Below are positions 43,640-56,200 of a DNA stretch of 64,000 bases, piece after piece. The first letter of the stretch is position 1. The number at the start of each line of letters is the position of its first letter. The stretch comes from Nelumbo lutea (taxonomy: Eukaryota; Streptophyta; Magnoliopsida; Proteales; Nelumbonaceae). The DNA is taken from the NCBI GenBank assembly GCA_022828595.1, contig JAKGHH010000002.1, positions 85,652,076-85,716,075 on the forward strand, in the 5' to 3' direction. The translations under genes were made by a program, and so were the position numbers. The notes beneath the pieces were generated by a model. The model had not been told where the DNA came from and searched no databases. It saw only the letters and a program-made list of their open reading frames with translations.

Positions 43640-45573
43640 TGTTAGACAGTTTTGTATGCCCTTAGCTTTAATTAAGATGATGTACTTTATGAGTTTATTG
43701 TAAATGAATAAAAGTGCATATTTGATTCATGTTCCCTTGGTATGTTTCTATGTAATACCCTTAAGCTAGACACTTAATGAGACTCGTGTTAGTTTAGAAT
43801 GTTCACAGCTAGTGGGTCGGTCTGGGAAGACCTATCCTGACAAGGCTAACACTGTGGTGCCACCAAGTCGGTTGGGGTGGCCTGTCTCAGCTGCCAGGGT
43901 GAGACAATAGGCACATAGAGTGTAAGATTAATTGAATCTTTGAACTGGATCAGATTTTCAGTACTGCCCTAGACCTTGGAGATTGATGGGCAAAACTGGA
44001 AAGTTACACCCAACACCTAGACTCGATTATGATACTGCACTGGGTGTCAGATTAGGCTATCTTTGATGTACCAATCAGTGAGATCCTTAGCAGGGGTCAA
44101 AACCTAGGTATGTTGGGACAATCTGAGAATTCATCTGAGTGGGTGATCATAGTGACAGGATCAGCCCCTTTGTCGAACAAAGGTAATGATTGGGGATGCA
44201 CTCTCACTAATGGAAACCAAGACTGCTGGCAGCCGATTTCAATCATTGAAATTTGTTTTGCAAAATATATTTTATATTAGATATAAAAGTATATATATTA
44301 TGGTTTCAAAATGATTTGCAAAAGGTTTTAATTCCCAGGATCCATATAAGCAGAGAGTACAACATTGTTCCTTGTAGCCGAGGGAGAGGTCCTCTCTTGT
44401 CGGGCAGTGTATGATCATTATGGGCTGAGAGGTTAAGTGTAAGACCATTGAGGATAATACTTGATGGGCTAATCTTGCATCTGCCCACAGTCCCTGGGTG
44501 TTACAAGGTGGCTTGGCCTAGGGACCACTTAGGGTAAGTGTTGGGCCCATAGAGACCATGAGATGGTTTTCAGGGGGTGCACTCTCCATAGCAGTGTATT
44601 CGTTCAGGCCTTGTAACAAAGGCTGGGCCGAACCCATGTGGTTGATGTGTAGATCAATGTTTGGGTCCCACGCCATACAAGGAAGCCCAACTGGGCAGCA
44701 GTTTGGAAGGCTAAGTGAATACATAACCTTAAATGGGCCTTAAGCCCATTTCAAACTGGGCTAATTTGATTAGTCATTTAAAGGGGCAAATTCTGAGATG
44801 GATCAACTGGTAGGATTTGTCCCACACCCTATCCACTTAGAGAGTCCAAGATGTAAATAAGATTTAGATCTGGGAGCCTCCTAGTTAGATTAGGAGATGG
44901 CTGATCTAATCTGCAGATAAGATAAGGGTTATCCCTTATCACTTAAAGGGACTTCTAATCCAAATTTGATTTGGATCAGCAACTCTTAATGGGATTAGGA
45001 GCTAATCCCTTTAAGTCTATAAAAGGAGGAGGGGGCAGCAGCCTTTAGACATGCAATCAACACACTCTTGTCTTCAGAGTTGAGATCACGAGAAGAGAGA
45101 ATTCTACACCCTACAAATACTCTCTTGCCGCCTCCTTCTTGCAGCCGCTGCATCCAGTAGTTCGATCTCCAGTTCTTGGGAGAAATCAATATTTGATCTT
45201 GATACCAATCTTTAGAATTGTATTCACAAGCCATCCAGTTGATTCTTGCGAATGGTCAAGTGTTTTTTGGAAGAACACTACTGATTCTGCTCCACCCTAC
45301 ACTACGCCATCTTCAGTGAGAGCAGATTTTGAATCCTTCCTTGGGCGTGAACACCATCATTAGGAGATACTGCTTCTCCGTATCAGGTATTATCCCTCCC
45401 TACTCTTTTTGGTTCAGATCTGGTTCAGTTTATGGTTCAAGAATGATCCTTGAAAATATGATTTTCTAAATAGGGAATTCGATTCCCAGTTGAAGGGAGA
45501 GAAAAGATTTTGAAATTCGCCCCCTTATTCCGCAATCTTTGGGTGTCCATGTGATGAATATCCTATCCCTTCA
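43640..45573 (+). mobile_element. Solo copia LTR in G3, TSD CCACA
   Basis: A full-length LTR of 1934 bases, TGTTAGACAG to CCCTTCA, with perfect flanking CCACA (43635-43639 and 45574-45578). TATA box TATAAAAG at 45018-45025. The (TA)n run is degraded to a few bases. No body adjoins it. Confidence 0.92.
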
Positions 45574-45578
45574 CCACA

Positions 45579-47115
45579 TACAAAATGAAATTACAAAGAT
45601 GGCACTAGCTATTCGCACCCTATATTATATCCCTCTTGCCATGAGATTCGAACCAATACTCCAACCATTGTTCCAACGACATCTTTCCTTGAGTGGTGGA
45701 CTAGTCTACCTGGGCCTTATATGCAGCAATTTTGCCGATGAGCTCATCATAGAGTCCCTTCATATCAACAGGAATAGATTCAATGTGTTGGAGATGCTGA
45801 GTAGACGCAGAGCCCCCAAGGCTTTGGTATGACAACACCAATGCTCCAATAGATGCTTCACGTATTTCACCCCTTCCCTACCCGAAAAGTTTGTGTAGTA
45901 GTCAATGAATTAGAGCAAACTAGAGTCCTACAACATCCGACAATACATCAGATTCTCCAAGATATGCTATGTCCGTGTATAACTGTTAGGGGATGTCGAA
46001 CACACCACCTTTACCAATAGCTACCAGCATCGGAGGCCAGAAACCCCACCCCCCATCAGCCTCTATGGCCGATTCGCGCTCTAACAACAACTCCGCCGTA
46101 TCGACCTCTCTGACAAAATCAACAAAGGGACACTCAACTATCCTTTGGTGAGGAGCCATGGTTGACAGATAATGGCTAGGCTAGAAAACAAGTATGAGGG
46201 CACAAAGAAGGTTGCAGGGCAGGCAAAAAGAACACAGAGAGCAAGCATAACGATGATAGTAAGAAGATGAAGTATAGATTTCATGAATACCTCTATCCTT
46301 TTATAATCATCTAGTACATGTCGGGAATGACAAATGGCACCAAGGAACATGAACAGGTGCAAGTACAGCCCTTTAGTCGAAGCATAACGAAAAAGTAAGA
46401 GAAATATACTCATCTACCCTCAAAAAGGCGGGACAAAATGGTGCATTAATTTAAACAAAGTGCCATATCATCGACTACCACTTTAAATATCAGATATCGC
46501 ATTCAGGCCACATGTGCAAACATGTCACATTTAAGATGACGCGACGGTTAAGAAATGGGCTAATGATGGTTACCACATCATCAGCACTTGACTACCTTCT
46601 CCATCCCTCAACAGTAACGGTATATGAAGAGACATTGAGCACTCGAATAGGACCTAACCTGATACATAAATAGTGCAACAACATATAGGGGAGCTGAAGG
46701 CCCATGCTTAAAGAGCACCTTGCTTGTCTTTTGACAATTCCCTTCCCGCTAGTGGGTAGTTGGGGCTGAAATTCACAAACTCGATTAAAGTTTACCCAAA
46801 AGCAAATTATCAAAAGACAGAGGGGCTAAATCATATAATGAGTAAAATCTAATTGAGAAGAAACATCCAAAGCCATTAACAAGCTAGACACATGACTACC
46901 TAGCAGCCCGGTATCCAACCTGTCAACAGGCAGGGGGCTGATAGTAACCTAAATGGATTTCTTTCTTTTCTCATCTACACGAGATCTAAACAAGGGAAGC
47001 TATCACATCAGGTCAATCTCCAGACCCAACGCATCTATTCACTTCAAACCCAAGGCAATTCGGAGGAAAGAATGCTTATCAATAAGGTTCTACTTACTGA
47101 TAAGCAAGGGGCTAA
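45579..47115 (+). mobile_element. Internal 3' region of gypsy element G3
   Basis: It leads to the polypurine tract and LTR. On the antisense strand a decayed frame (about 46140 down to 45640) gives CPFVDFVREVDTAELLLERE, then AAYKAQVD after several stops; it could be an antisense ORF like that of G1, but I cannot confirm this. From 46725 on it has three inverted-repeat plus polypurine modules. Confidence 0.55.
46725..47115 (+). repeat. Three inverted-repeat plus polypurine modules of G3
   Basis: Module 1: arms 46725-46739 (TGTCTTTTGACAATT) and 46805-46819 (AATTATCAAAAGACA), complementary at 14 of 15, then GAGGGGCTAAA. Module 2: arms 46919-46923 (CCTGT) and 46926-46930 (ACAGG), then CAGGGGGCTGA. 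Module 3: arms 47073-47086 and 47093-47106, complementary at 13 of 14, then AAGGGGCTAA and the LTR at 47116. Compare 787-898 and 1297-1339. Confidence 0.7.
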
Positions 47116-47975
47116 TGTAGGTACATATTGTTTGCTCAGTCCCTCAGAGTCCAAAAGACATCAAATTGATACTATATGGAAGCTTGCGTTCAGTCCTTGG
47201 CTCATCGGTCACCTACAATGAACTTGTAATGTATCGCACGATTGCGAAAAGCACACGGTTCATCACACATTCACAATAGACTCATGCTTGACACAAGCCT
47301 AAAAGAAGTTCTAGTTAAACTTGCAAAAAATTTCATATGAATTCGATTTTGCGATGAACCTTGGATGCGCATAACTTGGCGATAAACCTATGACATGCAG
47401 TTTTGCGATGAACTTCGGAGATACACGTCCCTATGACGAACATGAAACCATTATAGAAGTTTGAGTCACCACGAGCCAGAATTAAATATTAGTTAAACAT
47501 GTGACTTTAAATTATGCATGTGGTAAAGTGCCACATAAGTTTAGATACATACACCAAACAATAATGTCACCAATGCCACATCGATCAAGTAGGGTGCGAA
47601 AGGAAGTAGTATGCGTGGATTTTGAGAGTCCTCGGGTAAAAGGAAAGTCAACCTTGAGAGATCTCATAAGAAATGTAGTGAAGCCCTAGTAGTGCTCCCA
47701 AATGACCAACAGAAAATCTAATGTTCCCTTTCCTAATAGGAATCAATCACTTTTTGTTCATTCTTTTCAGGATCTTGTGATCCCTCCTTATAAATAAGAA
47801 CCCTCCTCGAAGCGAGGGGATTCATTTGATCTGGGACTCACTTAATCATTGGACTCCTTGTTGAGCCACCTTATCATTCCCATTTACCCTAACCCCCTGG
47901 TTGATTTCTTGTTTTGGTATTCCTTTGTCTTTCAAGGAGACCACCCCTACATAGCCTAACCACACCCAACCTACA
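47116..47975 (+). mobile_element. LTR of gypsy element G3
   Basis: It starts TGTAGGTACATA directly after the polypurine tract and ends near CCTACA (47975), about 860 bases. It has TATAAATA at about 47789. It is of the same family as 1340-2127. Copia sequence on the minus strand begins right after, so G3 interrupts it. Confidence 0.72.
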
Positions 47976-48515
47976 TTATCTATACCCATCCAAACACGGA
48001 ATGGTATATAGGCCCCAAACATCAGTATGAATCAAATGGAAAGCAACATCACTTTTTCTATTACTTGTAAGATATGTTGTTCTACATTATTTAGATAAAT
48101 GACAAACTTCACATTGAGGATTCAAGTTGGGTCCTAAATTGAACAACTTTGGAAACAAAAGTTTTATAGACTTAAAGGACATATGACCAAGATGACAATG
48201 CCATAATTGCAAAAGCTTCAATTTCTCATTAGAACAAGACTCATCCTAGCTCAATAATCAATATTCCAAAGCTTCATAAAAGAAGGTAGATCCTGAAAAA
48301 CACAATATATAAGAAAAAAAAGGCTAAATAACAATTATGAGAATTGGTAAGATAACTAATAGATAATAAGTTTAGATCCAAGGAAAGGGTTAAGGGTAAG
48401 TTTGACTTATCCCTAACACATGATAAGGGTTAAGGGATAATAACTCACTGCAGGGGTTAAGGGTAATCTTGCCCTTTCCAAGGGTTAACTTATATGAAGT
48501 AAAGTGTGAAGGCAT
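47976..48515 (-). pseudogene. Protease and integrase scrap of a second copia lineage
   Basis: Minus strand: protease part VTGMPSHFTSYKLTLGKGK (about 48511-48455), then after stops the integrase start LLQLWHCHLGHMSFKSI (about 48190), CEVCHLSK (zinc-finger Cys pair), and LIHTDVWGL (first catalytic Asp) near 48010. It is clearly different from the A/D/F family (which has [10 protein letters not shown]...HTDVCGPL). It is cut on the left by the G3 LTR. Its join to the D family lies in the protease, near 48515. Confidence 0.75.
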
Positions 48516-49519
48516 ACCAGTCACTTTTGGTACAATAATTCCTTCTTTGAAAATTAACTCTACAGTTCCTATAGTTGTAGTTGCAACACATGCAGAAGTC
48601 CCCAAGTAAAGAGTCACCTCTCTGTCACTCATTCTTCTGCTTATCCTGAACCCCTGTAGTGAGTTACATGCATGAGTCTTTTGGATTCCAACAAATTGGT
48701 TTCTATGGCACAGAATTCAAAATTACCTTGTCTCTTGGATTCCAAGTACTGAGGACAGTTCTTCTTCCAGTAGTCGGCCTGCTTGCAGAAGTGACAAACA
48801 TCTGATGCTTTGTCCTTCCTCTACCTCTTGAACTTAGTAGCTTTCTTCTGAGGCTTTCTCTTTGCCTTGCTCTTCTTCTTGCCCGATTTTCTAGCTTCAA
48901 CAAGCATGGCAATGGGCTGATCCTTTTTAATCAGTTCCTCAGCCATCTGCAGCATATTGTTGAGTTCCTGGATGCTAATGTTTAGCTTGTTCATGTTATA
49001 GTTCATGCTAAACTGATTGAAGGAAGGAGGCAAAGAATTTAGGATGGCCTCCACCTTCGTGACATGGTCAAGTCCGGATCCAAGAGCCTCAAGTTCATTG
49101 ATATAACCCATCATCTTAAGGCAATTCCCATGAACCTATTGGTTCTTGGACATCTACGCGGTCATGAGCTACTTCAAGACCTTCTGTCGAGTAGAATGAT
49201 TCTGCTCTTCGTACATCATCCTTAGATTGTCCAGGATATCCTTGGACAATTCGATCCAATTGAAATGTCACTATATCAGATTGTCTAAGGATGCTATGAT
49301 GCAGCAGCGGGCTAGGGAATTTTTCTCTTCCCGTTCCTGATAATCCCTCCTATGGGCCTCAGAAGCCCTATCACCCGGATGCTCCGGGGAAGGATTTTTA
49401 GCTACTTTGTCCGATTTTTCTGATGTCAGGACCAGTATAAGGTTGTGGTATCAGTCAGCGTAGTTTGGGCCCTTAAGTTTGTTGTCATCCAACAATTTTG
49501 CGAATTGTCCATTTGCCAT
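48516..49519 (-). pseudogene. Copia D gag and protease start
   Basis: gag of element D: MANGQFAKLLDDNKLKGPNY from ATG 49519, GDRASEAHRRDYQEREEKNS, LRMMYEEQNHSTRQKVLK, and MGYINELEALGSGLDHVTKV (about 49114 on). The basic tail is GKKKSKAKRKPQKKATK. The zinc knuckle CHFCKQADYWKKNC has His changed to Tyr. Stop codons sit at several Gln/Trp positions. The protease part ends at GTVELIFKEGIIV, beyond which another copia's protease follows. Confidence 0.85.
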
Positions 49520-50345
49520 TTCTGATAAAAAGCAAATATTAGTCCACAACCTTATTTGATCCATGTTATCTACATACATATGGTTTTTAATCTATGTTCC
49601 ATTACCTTTTGTTCAACTCTAAGATTTCCCTCCTATCTTAGTGATAGAGACTGTGAATTACGTCTTTGGAAATGTGGGAAATCACATAGGGTGCATGGAG
49701 CCAACTGTTTCAGCTGCATAACCCCACCAACTTTCTGTGAAGGATCATATCCACTCATCTTATGAGCTTTCCCTTTGGCCTCTGTCAGACAAGGTTCATT
49801 GCCATTTTAGGTTAAACCTTTATGTCTAGTGAGTGCTCACCCATCATATTCGTGAATGCTAAGGTACCGTGAGAGAGTCTTCCATTTTAGGATAGGCCCC
49901 TCCCACATCGGTCTATGACGCCCCTATCATCTTATGAAACATTCCAACAGATCTAGCAGCAAATAGATAGCCCAATTTTATGGTGTGTTTCCTCATTACT
50001 AAATGACCCATCTTCATGCTAATGATGGAAGGCTTTTAGAGAGTTTATCATATGAATGTCCCTATCACATGCACTCATATTTCAGTGGAGGGAACAAAAA
50101 AAAATATGCCCTAGTTTAATTTAGGTCAAACTAAAGTGGCTCCCACTGACTTTCATAAAGCCAGATTTAGGTGGACCTTAAATGGTTAGGGTTCCGCACA
50201 CCTCCTCTTCGAGAGGTGTGGGGACCACCACAAAGGGAGATCATCAAATGATCTTAAGGGACACCATGGCAATGATGTGCATTCAGCCATGGTGTGCGCA
50301 AGAATCACTATTGTATCAACATGGGCCAAATACTTATGGCCCATG
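49520..50345 (-). mobile_element. Copia D 5' leader, part next to gag
   Basis: Leader sequence matching A's leader (11896-12740) almost throughout. It is interrupted at 50345 by element F and resumes at 58182. Confidence 0.82.
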
Positions 50346-52276
50346 TGTTAGACAGTTTTGTATAACCTTAGCTTCAATCAAAATGATGTACTTTATGATT
50401 TTATTGTAAACGAATATAAGTGCCTATTTGATTCATGTTCCCTTGGTATGTTTCTGTGTAATACCCTTAACTGGACACTTAATGAGACTCGAGTTAGTTT
50501 AGAATGTTCACAGCCAGTGGGTTAGTCTAGGTGGACCTATCCTGACAAGGCTAATACTATGGTGCCACCAAATCGGTTGGGGTGGCCTGTCTTAGCTGCC
50601 AGGGTGAGACCCTAGGCACATACAGTGCAGGATTAATTGAATCTATGAACTGGACCAGATTTCCAGTATTGCCCTGGACCTTGGAGATTGATGGGCAAAA
50701 CTGAAAAGTTACACCTGACCCCTAGACTCGATTATAATACTGCACTAGGTGTCTGATTGGGTTGTCTTTGATATACCAATCAGTGAGATCCTTAGCGGGG
50801 GCCAAAACCTGGGTATATTGGGATAATCTAAGAATTCATCTAAGTGGGTTATCATAGTGTCAGGATCAGCACCTTTGTCGGACAAAGGTAATGATCGGGG
50901 ATGCACTCTCTCTGATGGAAACCAAGACTGCTGGCAGCCGATTTCAATTGTTGAGATTTTGTTTTGCAAAATATATATATATGCTATGGTTTGGAAATGA
51001 TTTGCAAAAATGTTTTAATTCCCAAGATCCATATAAGCAGAGAGTGCAACACTATTCCTTGCAGCCGAGGGAGAAGTCCTCTCTTGTCGGGCAGTGTATG
51101 ATCATTATGGGTTGAGACGTTAATTGTAAGACCATTGAGGATAATACCTGATGGGCTAATCTTGCATCTGCCCACAGTCCCTGGGTGTTACAAGGTGGTT
51201 TGGCCCAAAGACCACTTAGGGTAAGTGTTGGGCCCATAGAGCCCATAAGATGGGTTTCAGGGGGTGCACTATCCATAACAGTGTATTCGGTTAGGCCTTG
51301 TAATAAAGGCTAGGCTGAACCCATGTGGATGATGTGTAGATCAATGTTTGGGTCCCACGCCATACAAGGAAGCCCAACTGGGTAGCAGTTTGGAAGATTA
51401 AGTGAGTACATAACCTTGATTGGGCCTTAAGCCCATTTCGAATTGGGCTGATTTGATCAGTTAATTAAAAGGGGGCGAATTCTGAGATGGATCAGCTGAT
51501 AGGATTGGGCCTAGACCCTATCCACTTAGAGAGTCCAAGATCTAAATAAGATTTAGATCTGGAAGCCTCCTAATTAGATTAGGAGATGGCTGATCTAATC
51601 TACAGATAAGATAAGGGTTATCCCTTATCACTTAAAGGGACTTCTAATCTAAATATGATTTGGATCAGCAACTCCTAATGGGATCAGGAGCTGATCCCTT
51701 TAAGATTATGAAAGGAGAAAGGGCGGCAACTATTATTGATTGATGTTTAATTCTCTTTAGAGCTGAAATCACAAGAACAGAGAATTTTGCACCCTACGAA
51801 TACTCTCTTGTTGCCTCCTTCCTGTAGCCGCCACCTCCAATAGTTCGATCTCCTACTCTCTACAGGAGTAATCAAGATTTGATCTTGATACCAATCTTTT
51901 GGGGAAAAGATTGATTGGAGCTGTATTCACAAGCCATCCTGTTGATTCTTAAGAAGGGTCAAGTTCTTTTGGAAGAACATTGCTGATTCTGCTCCATCCT
52001 GCACTGTGGTATCTTCAGTGGGAGCAGATTTTGGATCATTCCTTGGGTGTGAACACCTCTATTGGGAGATGCTATTTCTCCGTATCAGGTACATCCTCCC
52101 TCCTATTCCTTTTGGTTCAGATATGGTTTGGTTAAGGGTTCAAGATTGATCCTTGAAAAATATGTTTTCTAAAATAGGGAATTCGATTCCTTACGAAGAT
52201 GGGAGAAATTTTTGAAATTTGCCCAATCCATTCCACAAGATTTGGGCATCCATGTGATGGATATCCTATCCCTTCA
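50346..52276 (+). mobile_element. 5' LTR of copia element F
   Basis: 1931 bases, TGTTAGACAG to CCCTTCA, followed by one base and a perfect tRNA-iMet primer site. The left flank is CCATG (50341-50345). The usual TATA box is TATGAAAG (about 51707) in this LTR and in the 3' LTR (about 57606). The (TA)n run is only about 12 bases (50970-50983). Confidence 0.92.
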
Positions 52277-52277
52277 G

Positions 52278-52290
52278 TGGTATCAGAGCC
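52278..52290 (+). promoter_or_regulatory. Primer-binding site of copia F
   Basis: TGGTATCAGAGCC, one base after the LTR end. This is the standard tRNA-iMet complement of plant copia elements. Confidence 0.92.
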
Positions 52291-54061
52291 TTGAACCAAT
52301 CTGCTTCAGATCTGAACCTGCTCAAATGGGCAGAAGGCATTCTACCCGATTTGCGCAGATTTGGGTTTTGGGAAATTTGTTCCCAAAATTAATGGGCAAA
52401 TAATCTGAAATTAATTTTATATAAATCTGATTATTATTTAGAACTGTTCTTTATGATTTTCTTGATTTATGGGTTGTTCGTACAAGAGGAGATCAAAATA
52501 TTGATTTGCATAGGGAACCTGCGATTTTTCAGTTTTTGGTTTGCTTTATTACATTGGTTTGTAAAATAATTTTTTTTTATTTTTAGACTGAATGTATAGG
52601 TATTCATTCTGATGTAATTATTAATAAAAATAGGATTTCTATTTATTTTATTCCTGGATCGAAGATGGCGGCGCAGAAAAGGAGATTTTGCAAAGAAGGA
52701 GTTTTCGCAGATGGGAGAATTGCATTCTGCAATTTGCAGTTTATGAAACTGCAAACTATGATCTAACCTCTGTTTTGTAGGATGGATTGTGCGAATAACC
52801 CTGTTTGATTGATTCTTGATTTTCTTTTATCAGTATTTAATTTCAGATTATTTTCTTGAATTAAAGATTTAATTAAAGATCAAACCCTAGACCCATTCGA
52901 ACCAAGATTGGTTCAAACTGTTTGGACCGAATTTAGGGTTTAATCAAGGCTGAAAGTCAGCCCTAATTTTCCCACTAATGGGCCTGAGTATTGATATTTA
53001 ATTAAACGGTTAATTCGGCCCAACCTATATAAAGGCCCAGTTTTAAATAGTTAAAACTGCTAAAAGCCCACTTAACACATAAAGCTATATGGGCTGAACC
53101 TTTCAACCCACATACCTAGATAATATTAATGGTTAATATTATGGATTTAAAATGGGCTCCAAATGGGCCTTACAAATGATTAATTGATTGGATCAATTTA
53201 TCCCTGCATTAGATGTATGGATGTGTGATGTGCTACGTAAATGGGAATAGGTGCTTGGCCCATGCCCAATCGACAGTGGCTCTTGCGCACACCATGACTG
53301 AATGCACATCATTGCCATGGTGTCCCTTTTGGTCATTGGATGACCTCCCTCAATGGTGGGCTCCACACCTCATCAAGAGGTTACGTGCGGAACCCTAGCC
53401 GATTTAAGGCCAACCGAAATCTGACTTTATGAAAGTCAGTGGGAGCCACTTTGGTTTGACCTAGAACAAACTAGGGTGTAATTAACTGTTCCCTCCAGCT
53501 AATATGAGTGCATGTGATAGGGAGATTCATACGATGAACTCTCTAAAGGCCTTCCATCATTAGCATGAGGATGGGTCCTTCAGTAATGAGGAAACGCACT
53601 AGAAAATGGGCTATCCATTTGCTGTTGGGCTTTTCTGAGTGTTTCATAAGATGATAGGGGCGTCATAGACCGATGTGGGAGGGGTTTCACCAGAAAATGG
53701 GAACTCTCTCACGGTACCTTGGCATTCACGAATATGATGGGTAAGCACTCACTGGACAGAAAGGTTTACCTAAAAATGGTTCTGAACCTTGTCCGACAGA
53801 GGCCAAAGGGAAAACTCATATGATGAGTGGATATGATCCTTCATAGAAAGGTGATGGGGTTATGCAGCTGAAACCGTTGGCTCCATGCACCCTATGTGAT
53901 TTCCCACATTTCCAGAGACAACCCGTAGTCTCCGTCACTGAGAAAGGAGGGAAATCTCAGAGATGAATAAATGGAAATGGAACGTAGATTAAAATCCATA
54001 TCTATGTAATCAACATGAATCAAATTAGGTTGTGGACTGATGTTTGCTCTTTTATCAGAAA
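52291..54061 (+). mobile_element. 5' leader of copia F
   Basis: A 1.77-kb non-coding leader shared with B and D (and partly A). It holds no conserved long ORF. It is the most complete leader in the window, and defines what is missing in A and B. Confidence 0.8.
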
Positions 54062-54830
54062 ATGGCAAACGAATCATTTGCAAAGCTTCTTGACGACAAC
54101 AAGCTTAAGGGCCCAAACTATGTGAACTGGTACAAGAACCTTATGCTGGTCCTAGCTTCTGAAAAGATAGACAAAGTGGCAAAACATCTTGCCCCGGAGC
54201 GTCAGGGCGATAGGGCTTCTAAGGCCCGAAGGAGAGACTATCAGGAATGGGAGGAGAAAAACTCCCTTGCCCGGTGTTACATCATTGCCACCTTGGACAA
54301 CCCAATACAGAGGCAGTTCGATTAGATCGAACTTGCCAAGGACATATTGGACAGTCTCAGGATGATGTATGAAGAGCAGAATCGTTCTACTCGACAAAAG
54401 GTCTTGAAACAATTCATGACCGCACAAATGACCAAGGGCCAACAAGTTCACGACCATTGTCTTTGGATGATGGGATACATCAACGAACTGGAGGCTCTTC
54501 GATCCGGGCTGGATCTTGCGACCTAAATAGATGCTATCCTTAATCCTTTGCCTCCTTCCTTTAATCCATTCATTATGAACTATAACATGAAAAAGATGAA
54601 TGTCAGCTTGCAAAAGCTCAGCAATATGTTGCAAAGAGCTGAAAAACTGATTAGAAAGGATGAGCCTGTAGCTATGCTTGTTGAAGCTAGCAAGATAGGC
54701 AAGAGAAAGAGGAAGGCAAAGAAGGCTCAGAAGAAAGCCACTAAGGTTAAGAAGCAGAAGAAAGACAAAGCATCGGATGCCTGTCACTTCTGCAAGAAGA
54801 CCAGCCACTAGAAAATGAACTGTCCTGCCT
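54062..54830 (+). pseudogene. Copia F gag
   Basis: ATG at 54062: MANESFAKLLDDNKLKGPNY, then GDRASKARRRDYQEWEEKNS. A TAG follows IQRQFD (about 54324), then LAKDILDSLRMMYEEQNRST. Another stop lies before DAILNPLPPSFNPF. The tail is GKRKRKAKKAQKKATKVKKQ and the zinc knuckle CHFCKKTSH with a TAG where Trp is expected. Apart from the stops, the frame is maintained throughout. Confidence 0.88.
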
Positions 54831-55020
54831 ACCTGGAATCCAAGAAAGGTAATTTCAAAACTTGTGTTATAGAAACCAATCTGTTGGTAGTTTCTGCGTC
54901 CTGGTGTATTGACTCCAGGGCTTCAACTCATGCGTGCAACTCACTGCAGGGGTTCAAGGTAAGCAGAAGGCTGAGTTAAGGAACAATCATACTGAAAGGT
55001 TGTCTTTATGTACAAAAATT
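54831..55020 (+). pseudogene. Copia F protease (deleted)
   Basis: A remnant with WCIDSRASTHACNSLQGFKV: the active-site Asp-Ser-Gly has become Asp-Ser-Arg. The segment up to the integrase lacks about 90 bases present in A (after the RLS motif). A frameshift follows near 55005. Confidence 0.82.
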
Positions 55021-56200
55021 TAAGGAGAAATTTGATTTCTATCTCAAAACTACGTGCAGATGGTTATTCTGTCTTCTTTAGTAATACGATTACTATTAAA
55101 AGAAATAACAGATTCATCGCATACGGGGAACTAGAGAACGGTCACTATGTTCTACATCCTTCTCTAGAAACTAGCATAACTAAAACTACGTCGGCTGAAA
55201 TCCCCAAGAAGAGAGCCCGTGATACAGTTAATCCCATGTGTCTGTGGCATTACCGACTTGGCCACATCGGTTTCACCGCATCACAAGGTTGGTAAAGGAT
55301 GGTCCTTTGGATTTTCTAACTGTAGAAGATCTTCCCACCTATGAGCCTTGCCTACAAGGCAAGATGTCGAAACGGCTATTTAACGGTAAGCCTGAAAGAT
55401 GTATAGGCACACTTGACCTAATACATACTGATGTATGTGGTTCCCTGAGTCTTAGGACACGAAATCAACACATGTATTTCATCACCTTCACAGATGATTT
55501 TTCACGATATGGTTACATGTACCTAATGAGACACAAGTCTGAATCCTTTGAAAAGTTCAATGAATTTAGACAAGAGGTCGAGAAATAGCTAGGGAGAGAA
55601 ATTAAAGCCCTTCGATCAGATCGAGGTGGCGAGTATCTCTTTGACGAATTCAGGGACTACTTAAAGGACGATGCGATAGTATCACAATTAGCTCCTCCTG
55701 CTACACCATAATTTAACGTTGTTTCAGAGAGGAGGAATAGGACCTTATTGGATATGGTCCGGTCGCTTCTCATACACTCAGAGTTACCCACATCCTTTTG
55801 GGGTTACGCATTAGAGATTGTGATTTACGTGCTAAATCAGGTTCCAACCAAATCGGTTCTGAATACTCGATATGAACTTTGGACCGGAAAGAAACCAAGT
55901 GTCAGACACTTGAAGATTTGGGGTTGTCTAGCACATGTTAAAAGAGCGATTGCAGACAAGTTGGAATCCAAGACCAGCCGTTACCTATTTGCAGGCTACC
56001 CAAAAGGCTCTGTAGGTAACATATTCTATGACCCAAGTGAGCACAAAGTTTTCTATAGTCGAAATGCGCAATTCTTGGAAACCGACTACATCCTAGACGC
56101 CCATCGTCAGGAAGTTGTTTTTGATGAGGAGAGCTCAGGAGCAGTGGGAGATGTCCCACAAGTTCTAGGTAGTGACTAACCTAAAAGATCCACTCGGGTA
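55008..56200 (+). pseudogene. Copia F integrase
   Basis: Open pieces 55008-55295, 55238-55588 and 55748-56179. The zinc-finger part is [11 protein letters not shown] (then frameshifted) and LPTYEPCLQGKM, where the first Cys is now Tyr. The core has [11 protein letters not shown], then LRSDRGGEY. The third catalytic residue, Glu, is present ([12 protein letters not shown]), unlike in A. Stops at EVEK/LGRE (TAG, about 55587) and after APPATP (TAA) interrupt it. The tail is [11 protein letters not shown], then [10 protein letters not shown]. Confidence 0.86.

Noticed and set aside
45539..45832. Plus-strand open frame of 97 codons
   Set aside because: It starts inside the tail of a copia solo LTR and has no recognisable domain; the opposite strand has a better but decayed frame.
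52278..52290. Initiator-Met tRNA gene
   Set aside because: Only the 3' end complement (TGGTATCAGAGCC) is present next to an LTR end, so it is a primer-binding site, not a tRNA gene. The same applies to 5158 and 59121.
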